A DNA stretch of 64,000 nt from Pseudolabrys sp. (lineage in GTDB: Bacteria; Pseudomonadota; Alphaproteobacteria; Rhizobiales; Xanthobacteraceae), in assembly GCA_029980465.1 (NCBI GenBank), contig JARYIJ010000001.1, forward strand, positions 868,001 through 932,000, in the 5' to 3' direction. This document shows, in pieces, positions 27,754-37,418 of the stretch. The translations under genes were made by a program, and so were the position numbers. Under the pieces are notes generated by a model, which was given only the letters and a program-made list of their open reading frames with translations, did not search any database and was not told the DNA's origin. Numbering within the stretch: position 1 is the first letter of the stretch; each line of letters begins with the position of its first letter.

Positions 27754-29046
27754 TCAACTTGGATTATCAAGACTGAAGGTCTCGGAACGATCATCGTAGG
27801 CGAAGGCTTCAGCGAAGCGAGCCCACGCGACTACCGCCCGTAACGTGGACTCGGCCGCTTCCTCGGTCATATGGTCCTCAAGTTCGTCAATGAATCGACG
27901 CTTCGGTGCTTCGTGGCTAATCCGCTCCTGCAGGACTCGGCGGATGTGCGCCGCCAATGGTACATGGGCGAAAAGCTGCTTCTGGAAGAGCCTCTTGCGG
28001 TCGTCGACCCCTGCCTCAGCAAATTGCTTGCCGATCTCCGTCAATTGGATGTCGCCGCCTTCAATATCCGCGAAACGCAAAAGCTGAAGCCCCTCCGCCA
28101 CCGGAAACAGATCGTCGACCTCCATTTGACGCGTGCTCGCGATCACCGGCAGGTCGGCGCGGCCGTTGTAAGGTGCACCGGCAACCGCCTCTATGAGACC
28201 GGCGAGCGTATTGGCTGAAACGCGCGGCAGTACCAGATCAATGCCTGAGAATGCGATCCGGTCCGTGCCACGCGTTGGTGCCGACCGCGCTGTCAACGCG
28301 ACATAGCTGCGCTCGACCAAATCGCCGAAGGTCGGATCCATGCGGCTGCGTGGATGCGGCAAATCGACCCTGATTTCCTCGGCAATATGACCAGGATTGC
28401 GGGAAAACACGAGGATACGGTCGCACATCAGTACCGCTTCCTCGATATTATGCGTCACAAGCACAACGCCTTTGATCGGCAGGCGGCCATCGTTCCACAA
28501 GTCGAGGAAGTCGGTACGCAGCGTTTCCGCCGTCAGAACGTCAAGCGCCGAGAACGGCTCGTCCATCAAGAGAATATTCGGATGAACAACAAGCGCCCGG
28601 GCAAATCCGACGCGCTGTCGCATACCGCCGGACAACTCGCGTGGATAGGCGGATTCGTAACCGTCGAGACCGATCAGGTCGATGCCGGCAAGTGCGCGCT
28701 TGCGAATCTCCGCCTCCGGGAGGCCTAGCGCTTCCAGCCCAAGCTCGACGTTCTCGAGCACCGTCAGCCACGGGAACAACGCCGAGCTCTGAAATACCAT
28801 CGAAATGCCGGGTGCCGGCCCTGTGACCGTGTGTCCCTGGTAGACGACGCTGCCTCTAACTGGGTGGGCCAGCCCGGCAATGAGCCGCAACAGCGTCGAC
28901 TTGCCTGAACCAGATCGCCCGAGCAGCCCGATGATCTCACCTTCCTTCATGGTGAGATTGATGTCGTCGAGCACAAGCAAATCCTCACCGTCCGCCTTCG
29001 GAAAGGCCTGGCAACAAGAGCGGATTTCCAACAATGCGGCGCTCAT
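27754..29046 (-). CDS. ABC transporter ATPase (NitT/TauT type) with C-terminal AAA-associated domain
   Basis: The ATPase domain (residues about 1-240) resembles NrtD/SsuB/TauB, with Walker A GRSGSGKST, signature LSGGMRQRVGFARAL and Walker B ILLMDEPFSALD. The C-terminal ~150 residues (from about LPVIASTRQMEVDDLFP to the end) match the AAA-associated domain that follows some of these ATPases and is thought to be regulatory. The start at ATG 29046 has AAGGAG upstream. It follows its permease by 13 bases. No binding protein is nearby, so the substrate is unknown. Confidence 0.9.
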   Translation of the reverse strand: MSAALLEIRSCCQAFPKADGEDLLVLDDINLTMKEGEIIGLLGRSGSGKSTLLRLIAGLAHPVRGSVVYQGHTVTGPAPGISMVFQSSALFPWLTVLENVELGLEALGLPEAEIRKRALAGIDLIGLDGYESAYPRELSGGMRQRVGFARALVVHPNILLMDEPFSALDVLTAETLRTDFLDLWNDGRLPIKGVVLVTHNIEEAVLMCDRILVFSRNPGHIAEEIRVDLPHPRSRMDPTFGDLVERSYVALTARSAPTRGTDRIAFSGIDLVLPRVSANTLAGLIEAVAGAPYNGRADLPVIASTRQMEVDDLFPVAEGLQLLRFADIEGGDIQLTEIGKQFAEAGVDDRKRLFQKQLFAHVPLAAHIRRVLQERISHEAPKRRFIDELEDHMTEEAAESTLRAVVAWARFAEAFAYDDRSETFSLDNPS

Positions 29047-29059
29047 GACTCTGGTCTCC

Positions 29060-30784
29060 TTATTCGAGCCGGAATTTGCGTTCGGCATACCGGTAGAGTG
29101 GCCGCCAGAAGATACGATTGATGACGACGACGTAGAGGCTCATTACCGCTACTCCCAGCACGATGCGGGGGAAGTCGCCGGCATCGGTGGCCTGCGCAAT
29201 ATAGGCGCCGAGGCCGTAAGCCTTCAGTTTGGTGCTGCCCCAGTTGGCGACCTCGGCCACGATACTCGCGTTCCACGAGCCGCCCGAGGCGGTAATGGCG
29301 CCGGTAACATAATAGGGAAATACGGCCGGGATCGCGACCCTCCTCCACCACAGCCAGCCGCGGACTTGCAGATTGGTGCTGACGTCACGCATCTCGGATG
29401 GAATCGACGCAGCCCCAGCAACAACGTTGAACAAGATGTACCACTGCGTGCCGAGAATCATCAGCGGGCTCAGCCATACGTTGGGATCGAGCTTGAGAGC
29501 CACAATCGCAGATACGGCAACGGGAAAGAGCACATTCGCCGGGAAAGCAGCGAGGAATTGCGCTATCGGCTGGACCCGTTGCGCGAGCCTCGGCCGCATG
29601 CCGATGATGATGCCGAGTGGAAGCCAGATGATCGTAGCAAGTGCAATCAACACAACAACGCGCGTAAGTGTCGCTAGTCCTAGGAGAAGCGCATCGCCAA
29701 ATTCTGCGAGCGAGATATTACCTGAAATGAAGGTCACTACGCGCCATGCGACGTAGGCCACGAATGCTGCGACGCAGGCGGCCCAGATTCGATAGCCCCA
29801 GCGGCCGCCAAACTGCTTCAAAGAAGCTCGTTGCGTCGGCTCGAATTGCGATAGCTGGAAGCTACGCCGCCACAACCGGCCGAGCGGCGTGACCGCTGCC
29901 GCTACAATTCCTGAGCGGCGGAGCATGTCGAGCACCCATGACTGCGGGGGCACTACACCAGCCTGCTGTTCGAAACGGAAGCGGTCGGCCCAAGCTACCA
30001 GCGGGCGAAACAAGAGTTGGTCGTATAGCAAAATGACGACCAGCATCGCGACGATCGCCCAGAACACCGCGCTTAAATCTCTTAGCGCGATCGCTTGCGC
30101 GATGTAGGAGCCAATACCGGGCAGCGTCACCGTGGTGTTGCCAACGCTGATCGCCTCCGAAGCCACGACGAAAAACCAGCTTCCAGACATGGATACCATC
30201 ATGTTCCAGATAAGCTGTGGCATCGCGAACGGGACTTCAACACGCCAAAACTGCATCCATCGCGACAGCCTGAACACGCGCGATGCCTCCAGTAGCTCCT
30301 CCGGTACGGTGCGCAGCGACTGGTAGAAGGAGAACGCCATGTTCCAGGCCTGACTGGTGAAAATCGCAAACACAGCCGCGAACTCCGCACCGAGCACGCG
30401 GCCTGGCGCAAGCGCCATAAAAAATACGACCGTGACCGAGATAAAGCCGAGGATCGGCACGGACTGCAGGATGTCGAGCAGCGGCACCAGCAACAACTCG
30501 GCGCGCTTGTTTTTGGCTGCCAAGGTCGCATAGGTGAAGGTAAAGACGAGCGATAGCACCAGCGCCACCAGCATGCGTAGCGTGGTGCGCGCTGCGTATT
30601 CCGGCAGTCGCGCCGGCGATAGCGATAGCGGCGTCGCCTGCAGTTCAGTCAGTGGCTGCAATAAGTGTCGGCTGGCTTCGCCGACGAATACGAGAAAGCC
30701 AAGGACAAGCAAAACAGCGAGTATGTCCCAACGCGTGAAGACACGTCGGCTCTGCTCGACAGAAATCGGAATTGTGCCACGCAT
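29060..30784 (-). CDS. ABC transporter permease with two fused permease domains (NitT/TauT-like)
   Basis: This 574-aa protein contains two consecutive binding-protein-dependent permease units (about 80-280 and 370-570). Each has an EAA-type loop, the first with ELLEASRVFRLSRWMQFWRVEVP and the second near IPSEMRDVSTNLQVRGWLWWRRVAIP. Such double permeases pair with ATPases carrying an AAA-associated domain, as here. A two-gene system lacking a periplasmic binding protein is typical for this subgroup but leaves the substrate open. Confidence 0.9.
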   Translation of the reverse strand: MRGTIPISVEQSRRVFTRWDILAVLLVLGFLVFVGEASRHLLQPLTELQATPLSLSPARLPEYAARTTLRMLVALVLSLVFTFTYATLAAKNKRAELLLVPLLDILQSVPILGFISVTVVFFMALAPGRVLGAEFAAVFAIFTSQAWNMAFSFYQSLRTVPEELLEASRVFRLSRWMQFWRVEVPFAMPQLIWNMMVSMSGSWFFVVASEAISVGNTTVTLPGIGSYIAQAIALRDLSAVFWAIVAMLVVILLYDQLLFRPLVAWADRFRFEQQAGVVPPQSWVLDMLRRSGIVAAAVTPLGRLWRRSFQLSQFEPTQRASLKQFGGRWGYRIWAACVAAFVAYVAWRVVTFISGNISLAEFGDALLLGLATLTRVVVLIALATIIWLPLGIIIGMRPRLAQRVQPIAQFLAAFPANVLFPVAVSAIVALKLDPNVWLSPLMILGTQWYILFNVVAGAASIPSEMRDVSTNLQVRGWLWWRRVAIPAVFPYYVTGAITASGGSWNASIVAEVANWGSTKLKAYGLGAYIAQATDAGDFPRIVLGVAVMSLYVVVINRIFWRPLYRYAERKFRLE

Positions 30785-31742
30785 GACTTAGTCACCCGCC
30801 GTTGACGCCTATCGAAAAGGACAGCCTCTAGCTGAGGGCGACCCGGATGCGGAGCCAGGACATTAGACCGTATTGCCAGCTTGTGGCAGGCGATTGCTGG
30901 CAACGCCGCCGGTCTTTGAGGATCGGCTGGCTCGGCGACCCAAGATAACGACACGCGGTCAGACCGGAGAAGACGGACGAGCGAGCCGCCTCGATCCAAA
31001 GCGGAGCGAGCCAGAGCGGAACGAGCCAGGAGATTGGCTCCCGTCGAAAGTGGCCGAATTCAGCGTTACGGCCGGCGGCAAAACGAATGTGTGCGAGCTT
31101 CATGGCTCACCTCCGGCAGGCCTCAAGCGACCCGTGGAGATGAGCGAGGATCAGGCCTAGCCCTAATCTCGATCAATCAACGAAATCGCTCGGGAGCGAG
31201 CTTGACGTAGTGGAAGCGCCGCGGAGTCGGCATGCCAACTGCCTTGGCGCGACTGGGGTAACTATCCATTGTGTTCCAACGCAGATTGTTCGGAGCGAAC
31301 CTCTGAACGATTTTCGCCGTACGCTCGACTCAAACGACTGTCAAGGACAAATAGAAGAAGCGTGGGCAGTTAAAGCCGACAACCAACGGACCAGGAGGCA
31401 GCGGACAACTTCCTCGTACCGGCCTCGTCCACCTCCATGTCCCTTGTCTTAAATTAACCGGCCGCGAGAGATGCCAGACCGCGGGTATTGTCGAGTCGGT
31501 TCAGCGCAACTCGTCTGCGTTGCAGAACCAAGAACAAAAGGCGCCGTAATCCTCTATCCAATTATCAAAGGAGCTTTGCACGCGAATCCCTCGGTAAATA
31601 AACGGAAGATAAAAATTACTACTTTCAAATCGACTCTGCGGTAGCCGGTCTGTTACCGATTTGATCGGGCGACTCGACTTATTGCGATAGATCACAAAAG
31701 TAATTTTGTTCCATCTCGCGCAAGAGGCAGGCCCAAAATATC
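30785..31742. other. Gene-poor intergenic region
   Basis: Nearly 1 kb with no open frame showing a domain, good ribosome-binding site or normal codon use. It contains a 15-bp tandem duplication at 31000-31029 and becomes AT-richer towards the right. It may be the remnant of a lost or inserted segment. Confidence 0.5.
31000..31029. repeat. 15-bp tandem duplication
   Basis: Two adjacent copies, AGCGGAGCGAGCCAG and AGCGGAACGAGCCAG, differ at one base. A partial related stretch (GACGAGCGAGCC) lies about 20 bases upstream. No function is apparent. Confidence 0.75.
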
Positions 31743-32063
31743 ATGACAATCAGGGCTATATTATTCCTGACAAGTACCATCTTGTTTCAGGCCTCAGTTC
31801 GAACGACGGATTGGCAATATTGCCTGGCAATGTCGTACGGTGAACACATCGCCTATTTCTCAGCGCCGTTCATCGTAGCCGATAATTTGAGCCGGTCGGA
31901 AATAGCTTTCAGAGAGGCGCTTTCCGATTCCAACCGGCGCTTCGACGTTGTTCAATGCCCGCGCGCTGATGACAAAGCCAAAATCCTGCACATGCGTGAG
32001 CACGCAATCAATATTAATCAACAGGAAGGCAATCAAATCCTGCAAGTTGATTGGCCGAAATGA
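31743..32063 (+). CDS. Small, probably secreted hypothetical protein
   Basis: The 106-aa frame starts at ATG with a short hydrophobic N-terminus (AILFLTSTILFQASV) that could be a signal peptide, followed by a hydrophilic domain with one pair of Cys (YCLAMS and VQCPRAD) and a C-terminal FREALSDSN...GNQILQVDWPK layout. I do not recognise a named family. It lies alone in an AT-richer island, and its Shine-Dalgarno sequence is weak, so it may be a real lineage-specific gene or a chance frame. Confidence 0.5.
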   Translation: MTIRAILFLTSTILFQASVRTTDWQYCLAMSYGEHIAYFSAPFIVADNLSRSEIAFREALSDSNRRFDVVQCPRADDKAKILHMREHAININQQEGNQILQVDWPK

Positions 32064-32217
32064 AATTTTGAGAGGCCGGATCATGATGGGCCCGCCGCTT
32101 ACGCTCCAGCTTGGAGCAAGCATCAAACTAGATGCCGCCTTGCTGCTCAGTTGTTCAAGCCCAGAGTGCGGGAAATCGGTCAGGTGACGTCATATATATC
32201 GAACCAACCGTATCGAA

Positions 32218-33402
32218 TCAGCCGGTCCGCTCAAAGATCGCCGCAATGCCCTGCCCACCGCCGATGCACATCGTGACCAAAGCGCGCCGACTCTTGCTGC
32301 GCGCAAGCTCGTAGATCGCCTTCAGCGTGTTGATCGCGCCGGTAGCACCGACGGGGTGGCCGAGCGAGATACCGCTGCCGTTCGGATTGACCTTGGCCGG
32401 ATCGAACCGCAGCTCGCGCGCGACCGCACAGGCCTGTGCGGCAAAAGCCTCGTTGGATTCAATGACATCGATGTCCTCGATAGTCAGATTGGCTTTCTTC
32501 AGCGCCAGCTTGGTCGCCGGGATCGGACCTAGACCCATATAGAGCGGATCGACGCCGGCATGAGCATAACTCACGAGCCGCGCCATCGGCTTGAGGTCGA
32601 GCCGCTTCACCGCCATCTCGCTCGCCAGCACCACCGCGGCCGCGCCATCATTGATTCCGGAGGAATTGCCGGCGGTGACGCTACCGCCATCGCGCTTGAA
32701 CACCGGCCGCAGGCCTTGGAAATCGCCAGCAGTGGCGTCATGCCGGACGTGCTCATCGGTATCGAACACCGTCGGCCCGCTGCGGCTCTTCACCTCGATG
32801 CTGAGAATCTGATCCTTGAACACGCCCGAGCGGACAGCGTTTGAGGCGCGTCGATGGCTCTCGAGCGCGAGCGCGTCCTGGTCTTCGCGGGTGATGTTAT
32901 GGCGCGCAGCGATGTTTTCCGCTGTCACGCCCATCAGCACGCGGTGAAATGGATCGTTGAGCGCCCCGTCGAGAATATCGACGAGCGGCGCATCGCCCAT
33001 CTTGGTGCCCCAGCGCACCGACGGCGCGTGGAACGGAGCCATGGACATATTCTCGGCCCCGCCCGCAACGGCGACGTCGCAGTCGCCGAGGCGGATGCCC
33101 TGCGCCGCGGAGACCACCGCCTGCAGACCGGAGCCGCACAGCCGATTGACCGTGAGTGCTGGCGTCTCGACCGGCAGGCCGGCCTCAATCGCTGCCACGC
33201 GCGAGATATACATGTCGCGGGGTCCCGTGTGCACGACCTGGCCGAATACGACGTGGCCCACCTCGGCCGCGGCGACGCCGGCGCGGCGCAGCGCCTCTGC
33301 CGTCACCTTTGCCGCTAGTTCGGTCGGCGGCACGGCTTTCAAACTGCCGCCGAAGGTGCCGATCGCCGTGCGCACGCCCGACACGACATAGACTTCGCTC
33401 AT
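32218..33402 (-). CDS. Acetyl-CoA acyltransferase (thiolase)
   Basis: This biosynthetic/degradative thiolase of 394 aa would cleave a 3-ketoacyl-CoA to acetyl-CoA in the final step of a beta-oxidation-like route. All catalytic features are visible: the nucleophilic Cys near residue 88 (VNRLCGSGLQAV), NEAFA, GHPVGATG and the C-terminal MCIGGGQG Cys. It is the last gene of the left acyl-CoA operon, 55 bases after the acyl-CoA dehydrogenase gene. It contrasts with the thiolase-fold protein at 47987-49144, which lacks these residues. Confidence 0.95.
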   Translation of the reverse strand: MSEVYVVSGVRTAIGTFGGSLKAVPPTELAAKVTAEALRRAGVAAAEVGHVVFGQVVHTGPRDMYISRVAAIEAGLPVETPALTVNRLCGSGLQAVVSAAQGIRLGDCDVAVAGGAENMSMAPFHAPSVRWGTKMGDAPLVDILDGALNDPFHRVLMGVTAENIAARHNITREDQDALALESHRRASNAVRSGVFKDQILSIEVKSRSGPTVFDTDEHVRHDATAGDFQGLRPVFKRDGGSVTAGNSSGINDGAAAVVLASEMAVKRLDLKPMARLVSYAHAGVDPLYMGLGPIPATKLALKKANLTIEDIDVIESNEAFAAQACAVARELRFDPAKVNPNGSGISLGHPVGATGAINTLKAIYELARSKSRRALVTMCIGGGQGIAAIFERTG

Positions 33403-33457
33403 GACTGATCTCCCTAATTCTCACGACCGGCCGCCCCTGGCCGCCGCTCGTCATTTC

Positions 33458-35260
33458 CTAAAGGCAGGCGTCCGGAAAGGACGCCGCCATGTCATTGCCG
33501 GAGCGTACGAAGGCGAATTGCTGACGCGCCTTCGGTAACTCCGTCGCGAAGAAATAGCGGCAAGCATGGCGGCGGGTCTCGCGCATGGTGACCTTGTCGG
33601 CCGAGGCACGCGCCTGGTCGAGCCACAGCCAGGCTACGACGACATGGCCGAACGCCGAGAGAAACGCCGAAGCATTGTGTAGCGCCTTTTCGGCGCCCGC
33701 GGCGCGCAGCATCGCGACGGTCTCTTCCACCTCTGCCCAGGCAGCGCGCAGCGCCGCGCATTCGTCCGACAGTTCGTCGCCGCAGGCTACAAGCGTTGCG
33801 TCGATGCGTTCGCCCAGCAATGCCAGCGCGTCACCATTGCTGCGCAGGATCTTGCGACCGACAAGATCGATCGCCTGGATGCCATAGGTGCCTTCGTGGA
33901 TCGGATTGAGACGATTGTCACGATAGACCTGCTCGACGTCGAAGTCGCGCGTATAGCCGTAGCCGCCATGGATCTGGATGGCGAGATCGTTTGCGGCGAG
34001 GCCGAACTCCGCCGGCCAGCTCTTGCCGACCGGTGTCAGAAGACCAAGTAATTGGCCTGTGGCATCGCGCTCGGCATCGCTTGCGGCGACGGCCTCCTCG
34101 TCGACCAGCCGCGCGCAATAGAGCACCAGCGCCAGCGCGCCCTCTGCATAGACCTTCTGCGTCAGCAACATGCGGCGCACGTCGGGATGCACGATGATCG
34201 GCGTCGGCGCGGAGTCCTTGCGCGCATTGACCGGCCGGCCTTGCGTGCGTTCACGCGCATAATCGAGTGCGTGACGATAGCCTCGGCAGGCGAGCGCGGC
34301 GGCGCCTACGCCGACGGCAATGCGGGCCTCGTTCATCATGCGGAACATGATGGCAAGACCCTGCCCAACCTCGCCGATGCGGAAGCCGATCGCGCCCGCC
34401 GCGCCGGCGGGCCGATGCCGCGTGCCCTCGCCAAAAGCGAGCAGACAATTGGCCGTGCCGCGATAGCCCATCTTGTGATTGAGCCCGGCCACCACGACGT
34501 CGTTAGCCTCGCCCAGACCGCCGTCCGCTGCCGGCAGCAGCTTCGGCACCGCGAACAACGATATACCAGCGAGCCCCGCGCCGAGCCGCCCGTCCTCGCC
34601 GAGCACCTTCGCGAGCACGAGATGCACGATGTTCTCACTGGCGTCCTGATCGCCGCCCGATATCCACATCTTGTTGCCGAACAGGCGATAGCGCGGCCCG
34701 AGCGCGATGTCCTCTCCGTCGGCGATCGCACGCGTCGTGATGTCGCCAAGCGACGAGCCCGCCTGCGGCTCCGACAGGCACATCGTGCCGAACCAGCGGC
34801 CTTCGATCTGCGGCCGCGCCAGTATCTCGATCTGCGCCGGCGTGCCGAAGGTAGCGAGCAGGCGTGCATTGGCGACCGTGAGCATCGGGTAGGCGGCGGT
34901 CGCGATATTCGCGGCCATGGTCATCGCCGTCGAGGCGGTATGAATCAGTATCGGGATCTGCGCGCCGCCGAGCGTCTGGTCAAACGAGGCCGCAAACAGG
35001 CCAGCTTTGGCGTAGATGTCGAGCGCGGCCTTGATCTCCGGCAACACGCGCACGGCCTCGCCGTCGAGGCGCGGCTCGACTCGGTCAGACCGCTTGTAAT
35101 GCGGCGCGAAGTGCTCATCCCCCAAGCGCGCGCTGAGATCGAGCACGGCGTCGAAGGTTTCCCGACTGTGCTCGGCGAAGCGTGCCTGCCGGGTCAGTGC
35201 GTCGGCGATGAGCCAGTCATAGAGCAGAAAATCGAGCGTCGCACGGTCGATGAACGGCAT
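33458..35260 (-). CDS. Acyl-CoA dehydrogenase, long form (DmdC/AidB-related)
   Basis: This FAD-dependent acyl-CoA dehydrogenase has 600 aa, longer than the usual 380-400, because of an N-terminal extension and a C-terminal helical domain as in the 3-methylmercaptopropionyl-CoA dehydrogenase group. It shows the MCLSEPQAGSSLGDI signature, the FRMMNEARIAVGVGA segment and the C-terminal IHGGYGYTRDFDVEQVYRD motif. The ATG overlaps the stop of the upstream SDR gene (TAATG). The acyl substrate is not evident. Confidence 0.92.
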   Translation of the reverse strand: MPFIDRATLDFLLYDWLIADALTRQARFAEHSRETFDAVLDLSARLGDEHFAPHYKRSDRVEPRLDGEAVRVLPEIKAALDIYAKAGLFAASFDQTLGGAQIPILIHTASTAMTMAANIATAAYPMLTVANARLLATFGTPAQIEILARPQIEGRWFGTMCLSEPQAGSSLGDITTRAIADGEDIALGPRYRLFGNKMWISGGDQDASENIVHLVLAKVLGEDGRLGAGLAGISLFAVPKLLPAADGGLGEANDVVVAGLNHKMGYRGTANCLLAFGEGTRHRPAGAAGAIGFRIGEVGQGLAIMFRMMNEARIAVGVGAAALACRGYRHALDYARERTQGRPVNARKDSAPTPIIVHPDVRRMLLTQKVYAEGALALVLYCARLVDEEAVAASDAERDATGQLLGLLTPVGKSWPAEFGLAANDLAIQIHGGYGYTRDFDVEQVYRDNRLNPIHEGTYGIQAIDLVGRKILRSNGDALALLGERIDATLVACGDELSDECAALRAAWAEVEETVAMLRAAGAEKALHNASAFLSAFGHVVVAWLWLDQARASADKVTMRETRRHACRYFFATELPKARQQFAFVRSGNDMAASFPDACL

Positions 35261-36042
35261 TAGATCACCGAGGCGCCGCCATCGACGACGAGGATCTGGC
35301 CAGTGATATGCGCGGATGCGTCCGAGGCGAACAGCAGGGCCGCGCCCTTGAGGTCGTGTTCACCACCAAGCCGGCCGCGCGGCGTGCGCGCGATGAGGTC
35401 CTGCTCGAATGTCTCGAGCACGCCCTTGGTCATCTTCGACGGGAAATAGCCGGGCGCGATGGCATTGACGGTAATGCCGTAGCCGCCCCATTCCGCCGCC
35501 AGCGCGCGCGTCATGTTGACGACCCCGCCCTTGGTCGTGTTGTAGGCGATGGTGCCCGGCATGCGCGACGGGTGGCCCTTCAGGCCTTCGATCGAGGCGA
35601 TATTGACGATGTGACCCTTGCCGGCCGGGATCATCGCCTTCTTGGCCGCAGCCTGCGACAACAGGAACGGCGTCGTGAGATTGAGTGCGACGACCTTGTC
35701 CCAGGCTTCGCGCGGATGGTCCTCAGCTGCCGCGCCCCAGGTGGTGCCGGCATTGTTGACCAGGATATCGAGGCGGCCGTGCCGCGCGAGCACCGCGTCG
35801 ACGACTGATGCTGGTGCATCGGGCTTGCCGAGATCGACAGCGATCGCCGAGGCCGACATGCCGGCCCGCGTCAGGTGCGCCACCGCGGCGTCAAGCTCGT
35901 CCTGCTTGCGCGCGGTCAGCACCACTGTCGCCCCGAACTCGCCGAGCGCTTCCGCCATCCGCAGACCGAGCCCGCGCGAACCGCCGGTCACCAGCGCAAC
36001 GCGGCCCGAAAGATCGAACAACCCTTTGAGACCACCGCTCAT
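35260..36042 (-). CDS. Short-chain dehydrogenase/reductase
   Basis: This is a classical SDR oxidoreductase of 260 aa. The cofactor motif is TGGSRGLG with Arg after the second strand (TARKQDE), suggesting NADP(H). NNAG and the catalytic Ser (NIASIEG) and Tyr-x3-Lys (AYNTTKGG) are intact. ATG 36042 overlaps the stop of the upstream 3-hydroxyacyl-CoA dehydrogenase gene by four bases; an earlier in-frame start is not needed. Likely substrates are hydroxyacyl-CoA or ketoacyl-CoA intermediates of the operon. Confidence 0.92.
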   Translation of the reverse strand: MSGGLKGLFDLSGRVALVTGGSRGLGLRMAEALGEFGATVVLTARKQDELDAAVAHLTRAGMSASAIAVDLGKPDAPASVVDAVLARHGRLDILVNNAGTTWGAAAEDHPREAWDKVVALNLTTPFLLSQAAAKKAMIPAGKGHIVNIASIEGLKGHPSRMPGTIAYNTTKGGVVNMTRALAAEWGGYGITVNAIAPGYFPSKMTKGVLETFEQDLIARTPRGRLGGEHDLKGAALLFASDASAHITGQILVVDGGASVI

Positions 36043-37367
36043 ACCAAACCCACCGTCCTGTCGAATTCCGCAAAGCTGCGGCCGTCGCGTGCAAGCTCGG
36101 CAAGAAGCGGTGCCGGCGCCCAATTGTCATCGTGCTGCGCGTGCAGCGCCACCACCGCGTCGTGAATGCGCGAGAGGCCGACACTGTCAGCCCACGCCAT
36201 CGGCCCGCCACGCCCGGCGGGGAAGCCCATGCCATAGACGTAGCAGAGGTCGATATCGCTCGATCGCTCGACGATGCCCTCGCCGAGCAGCCGCGCGCCC
36301 TCATTGATCAGCGCATAGAGCGTGCGGTCGAGGATCTCGTCGTCGCCGATGGTGCGACGCGTGATACCGAGGCGCTTCGCCTCCTCGACGATCATCTTTT
36401 CGACGTCCGGATCAGGCTCGGCCGAGCGCGGCCCCGACGGATAGCGATACCAGCCGGCACCGGACTTGCTGCCGAGGCGACCCCGCTCGCAGAGCAGGTC
36501 GGCTAGCCGCGAGTAGCGCATGTTGGCGGGCCAGTTCCGGAGTTGCCGCTGGCGGACGAACCAGGCGACATCCTGTCCGGCCATGTCGAGCATGGCGCAG
36601 GGACCCATTGCCAGACCGAACCCGATCAGCAGGCGGTCGATGTCCTGCGGCAGCGCACCCTCCTCCATCAGGCAGTCAACCTGCCTGAGATAAGGATAAA
36701 GCATCCGATTGGCGCAGAAGCCGTCGCAGACTCCGACCGTCACCCCCACCTTGCCGGTGCGTCTGGCGAGATCGATCACGGTCGCCAACACCGAGACGTC
36801 GGTCCTGGCACCGCGCACAATTTCGAGCAGGCGCATGACGTGCGCCGGACTGAAGAAATGCAGGCCGAGGACGTCCTGCGGCCGCTTGGTCGCAGCAGCG
36901 ATGGCATTGACGTCGAGCGCGGAGGTATTGGTGGCGAGGATCGCGCCCGGCCTAGCGATGAGGTCGAGACGGGTAAAGATGTCGGTCTTGACCTCCATGT
37001 CCTCGAATACGGCCTCGATGACGAGGTCCGCCCGGCCAAGCGCCGCCAGGGCAGTCGCACCAACGATGCGGTCCTGCCGCGCCTTCACTTCGGCCTCCGT
37101 CAACGTGCCTTTGGCTCGTGCACGCTCGTAAACGTCGCGGATTCGCGCGAGGCCTTTCGCGAGGCCGGCCTCGTCGCGCTCCACCAGAGTCACGACGAAA
37201 CCCGCATTGGCGAAGACGATGGCGATGCCACTGCCCATGGTGCCGGCGCCAATGACGCCGACACTCTCGATGACGCGGCGCGGCGTCGACGCATCAATCC
37301 CCGCAACGTGTAAGGCCGCCTTCTCTGCGCGCTTCAGATAAGCGGCGGCATCCCACCCGGAAGCCAT
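36039..37367 (-). CDS. 3-hydroxyacyl-CoA dehydrogenase (without hydratase domain)
   Basis: This NAD-dependent enzyme oxidises 3-hydroxyacyl-CoA to the 3-keto form. Its Rossmann domain has GAGTMGSGIA, then the catalytic-His region GLHFFSPAHVMRLLEIV and two C-terminal helical domains (CDGFCANRML, and RGGPMAWAD near the end). The 442-aa size corresponds to FadB/FadJ minus the N-terminal crotonase part. ATG 37367 with GGAG/GAGGG upstream is preferred over the start eight codons earlier. It is the second gene of the left operon. Confidence 0.94.
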   Translation of the reverse strand: MASGWDAAAYLKRAEKAALHVAGIDASTPRRVIESVGVIGAGTMGSGIAIVFANAGFVVTLVERDEAGLAKGLARIRDVYERARAKGTLTEAEVKARQDRIVGATALAALGRADLVIEAVFEDMEVKTDIFTRLDLIARPGAILATNTSALDVNAIAAATKRPQDVLGLHFFSPAHVMRLLEIVRGARTDVSVLATVIDLARRTGKVGVTVGVCDGFCANRMLYPYLRQVDCLMEEGALPQDIDRLLIGFGLAMGPCAMLDMAGQDVAWFVRQRQLRNWPANMRYSRLADLLCERGRLGSKSGAGWYRYPSGPRSAEPDPDVEKMIVEEAKRLGITRRTIGDDEILDRTLYALINEGARLLGEGIVERSSDIDLCYVYGMGFPAGRGGPMAWADSVGLSRIHDAVVALHAQHDDNWAPAPLLAELARDGRSFAEFDRTVGLV

Positions 37368-37418
37368 CACCCTCGTCTCCCCAAAACTCAAAAAGATGTT
37401 CCGCGACGCGCCGCGCTG

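Noticed and set aside
31210..31695. Short frames (80 aa plus, 64 aa minus) in the gene-poor region
   Set aside because: No ribosome-binding site or domain sense; only the 31743-32063 frame looks protein-like.
34052..35263. 403-aa plus-strand frame opposite the long acyl-CoA dehydrogenase
   Set aside because: Low-complexity Arg/Ala/His-rich translation without family resemblance; the minus-strand gene has all expected motifs.
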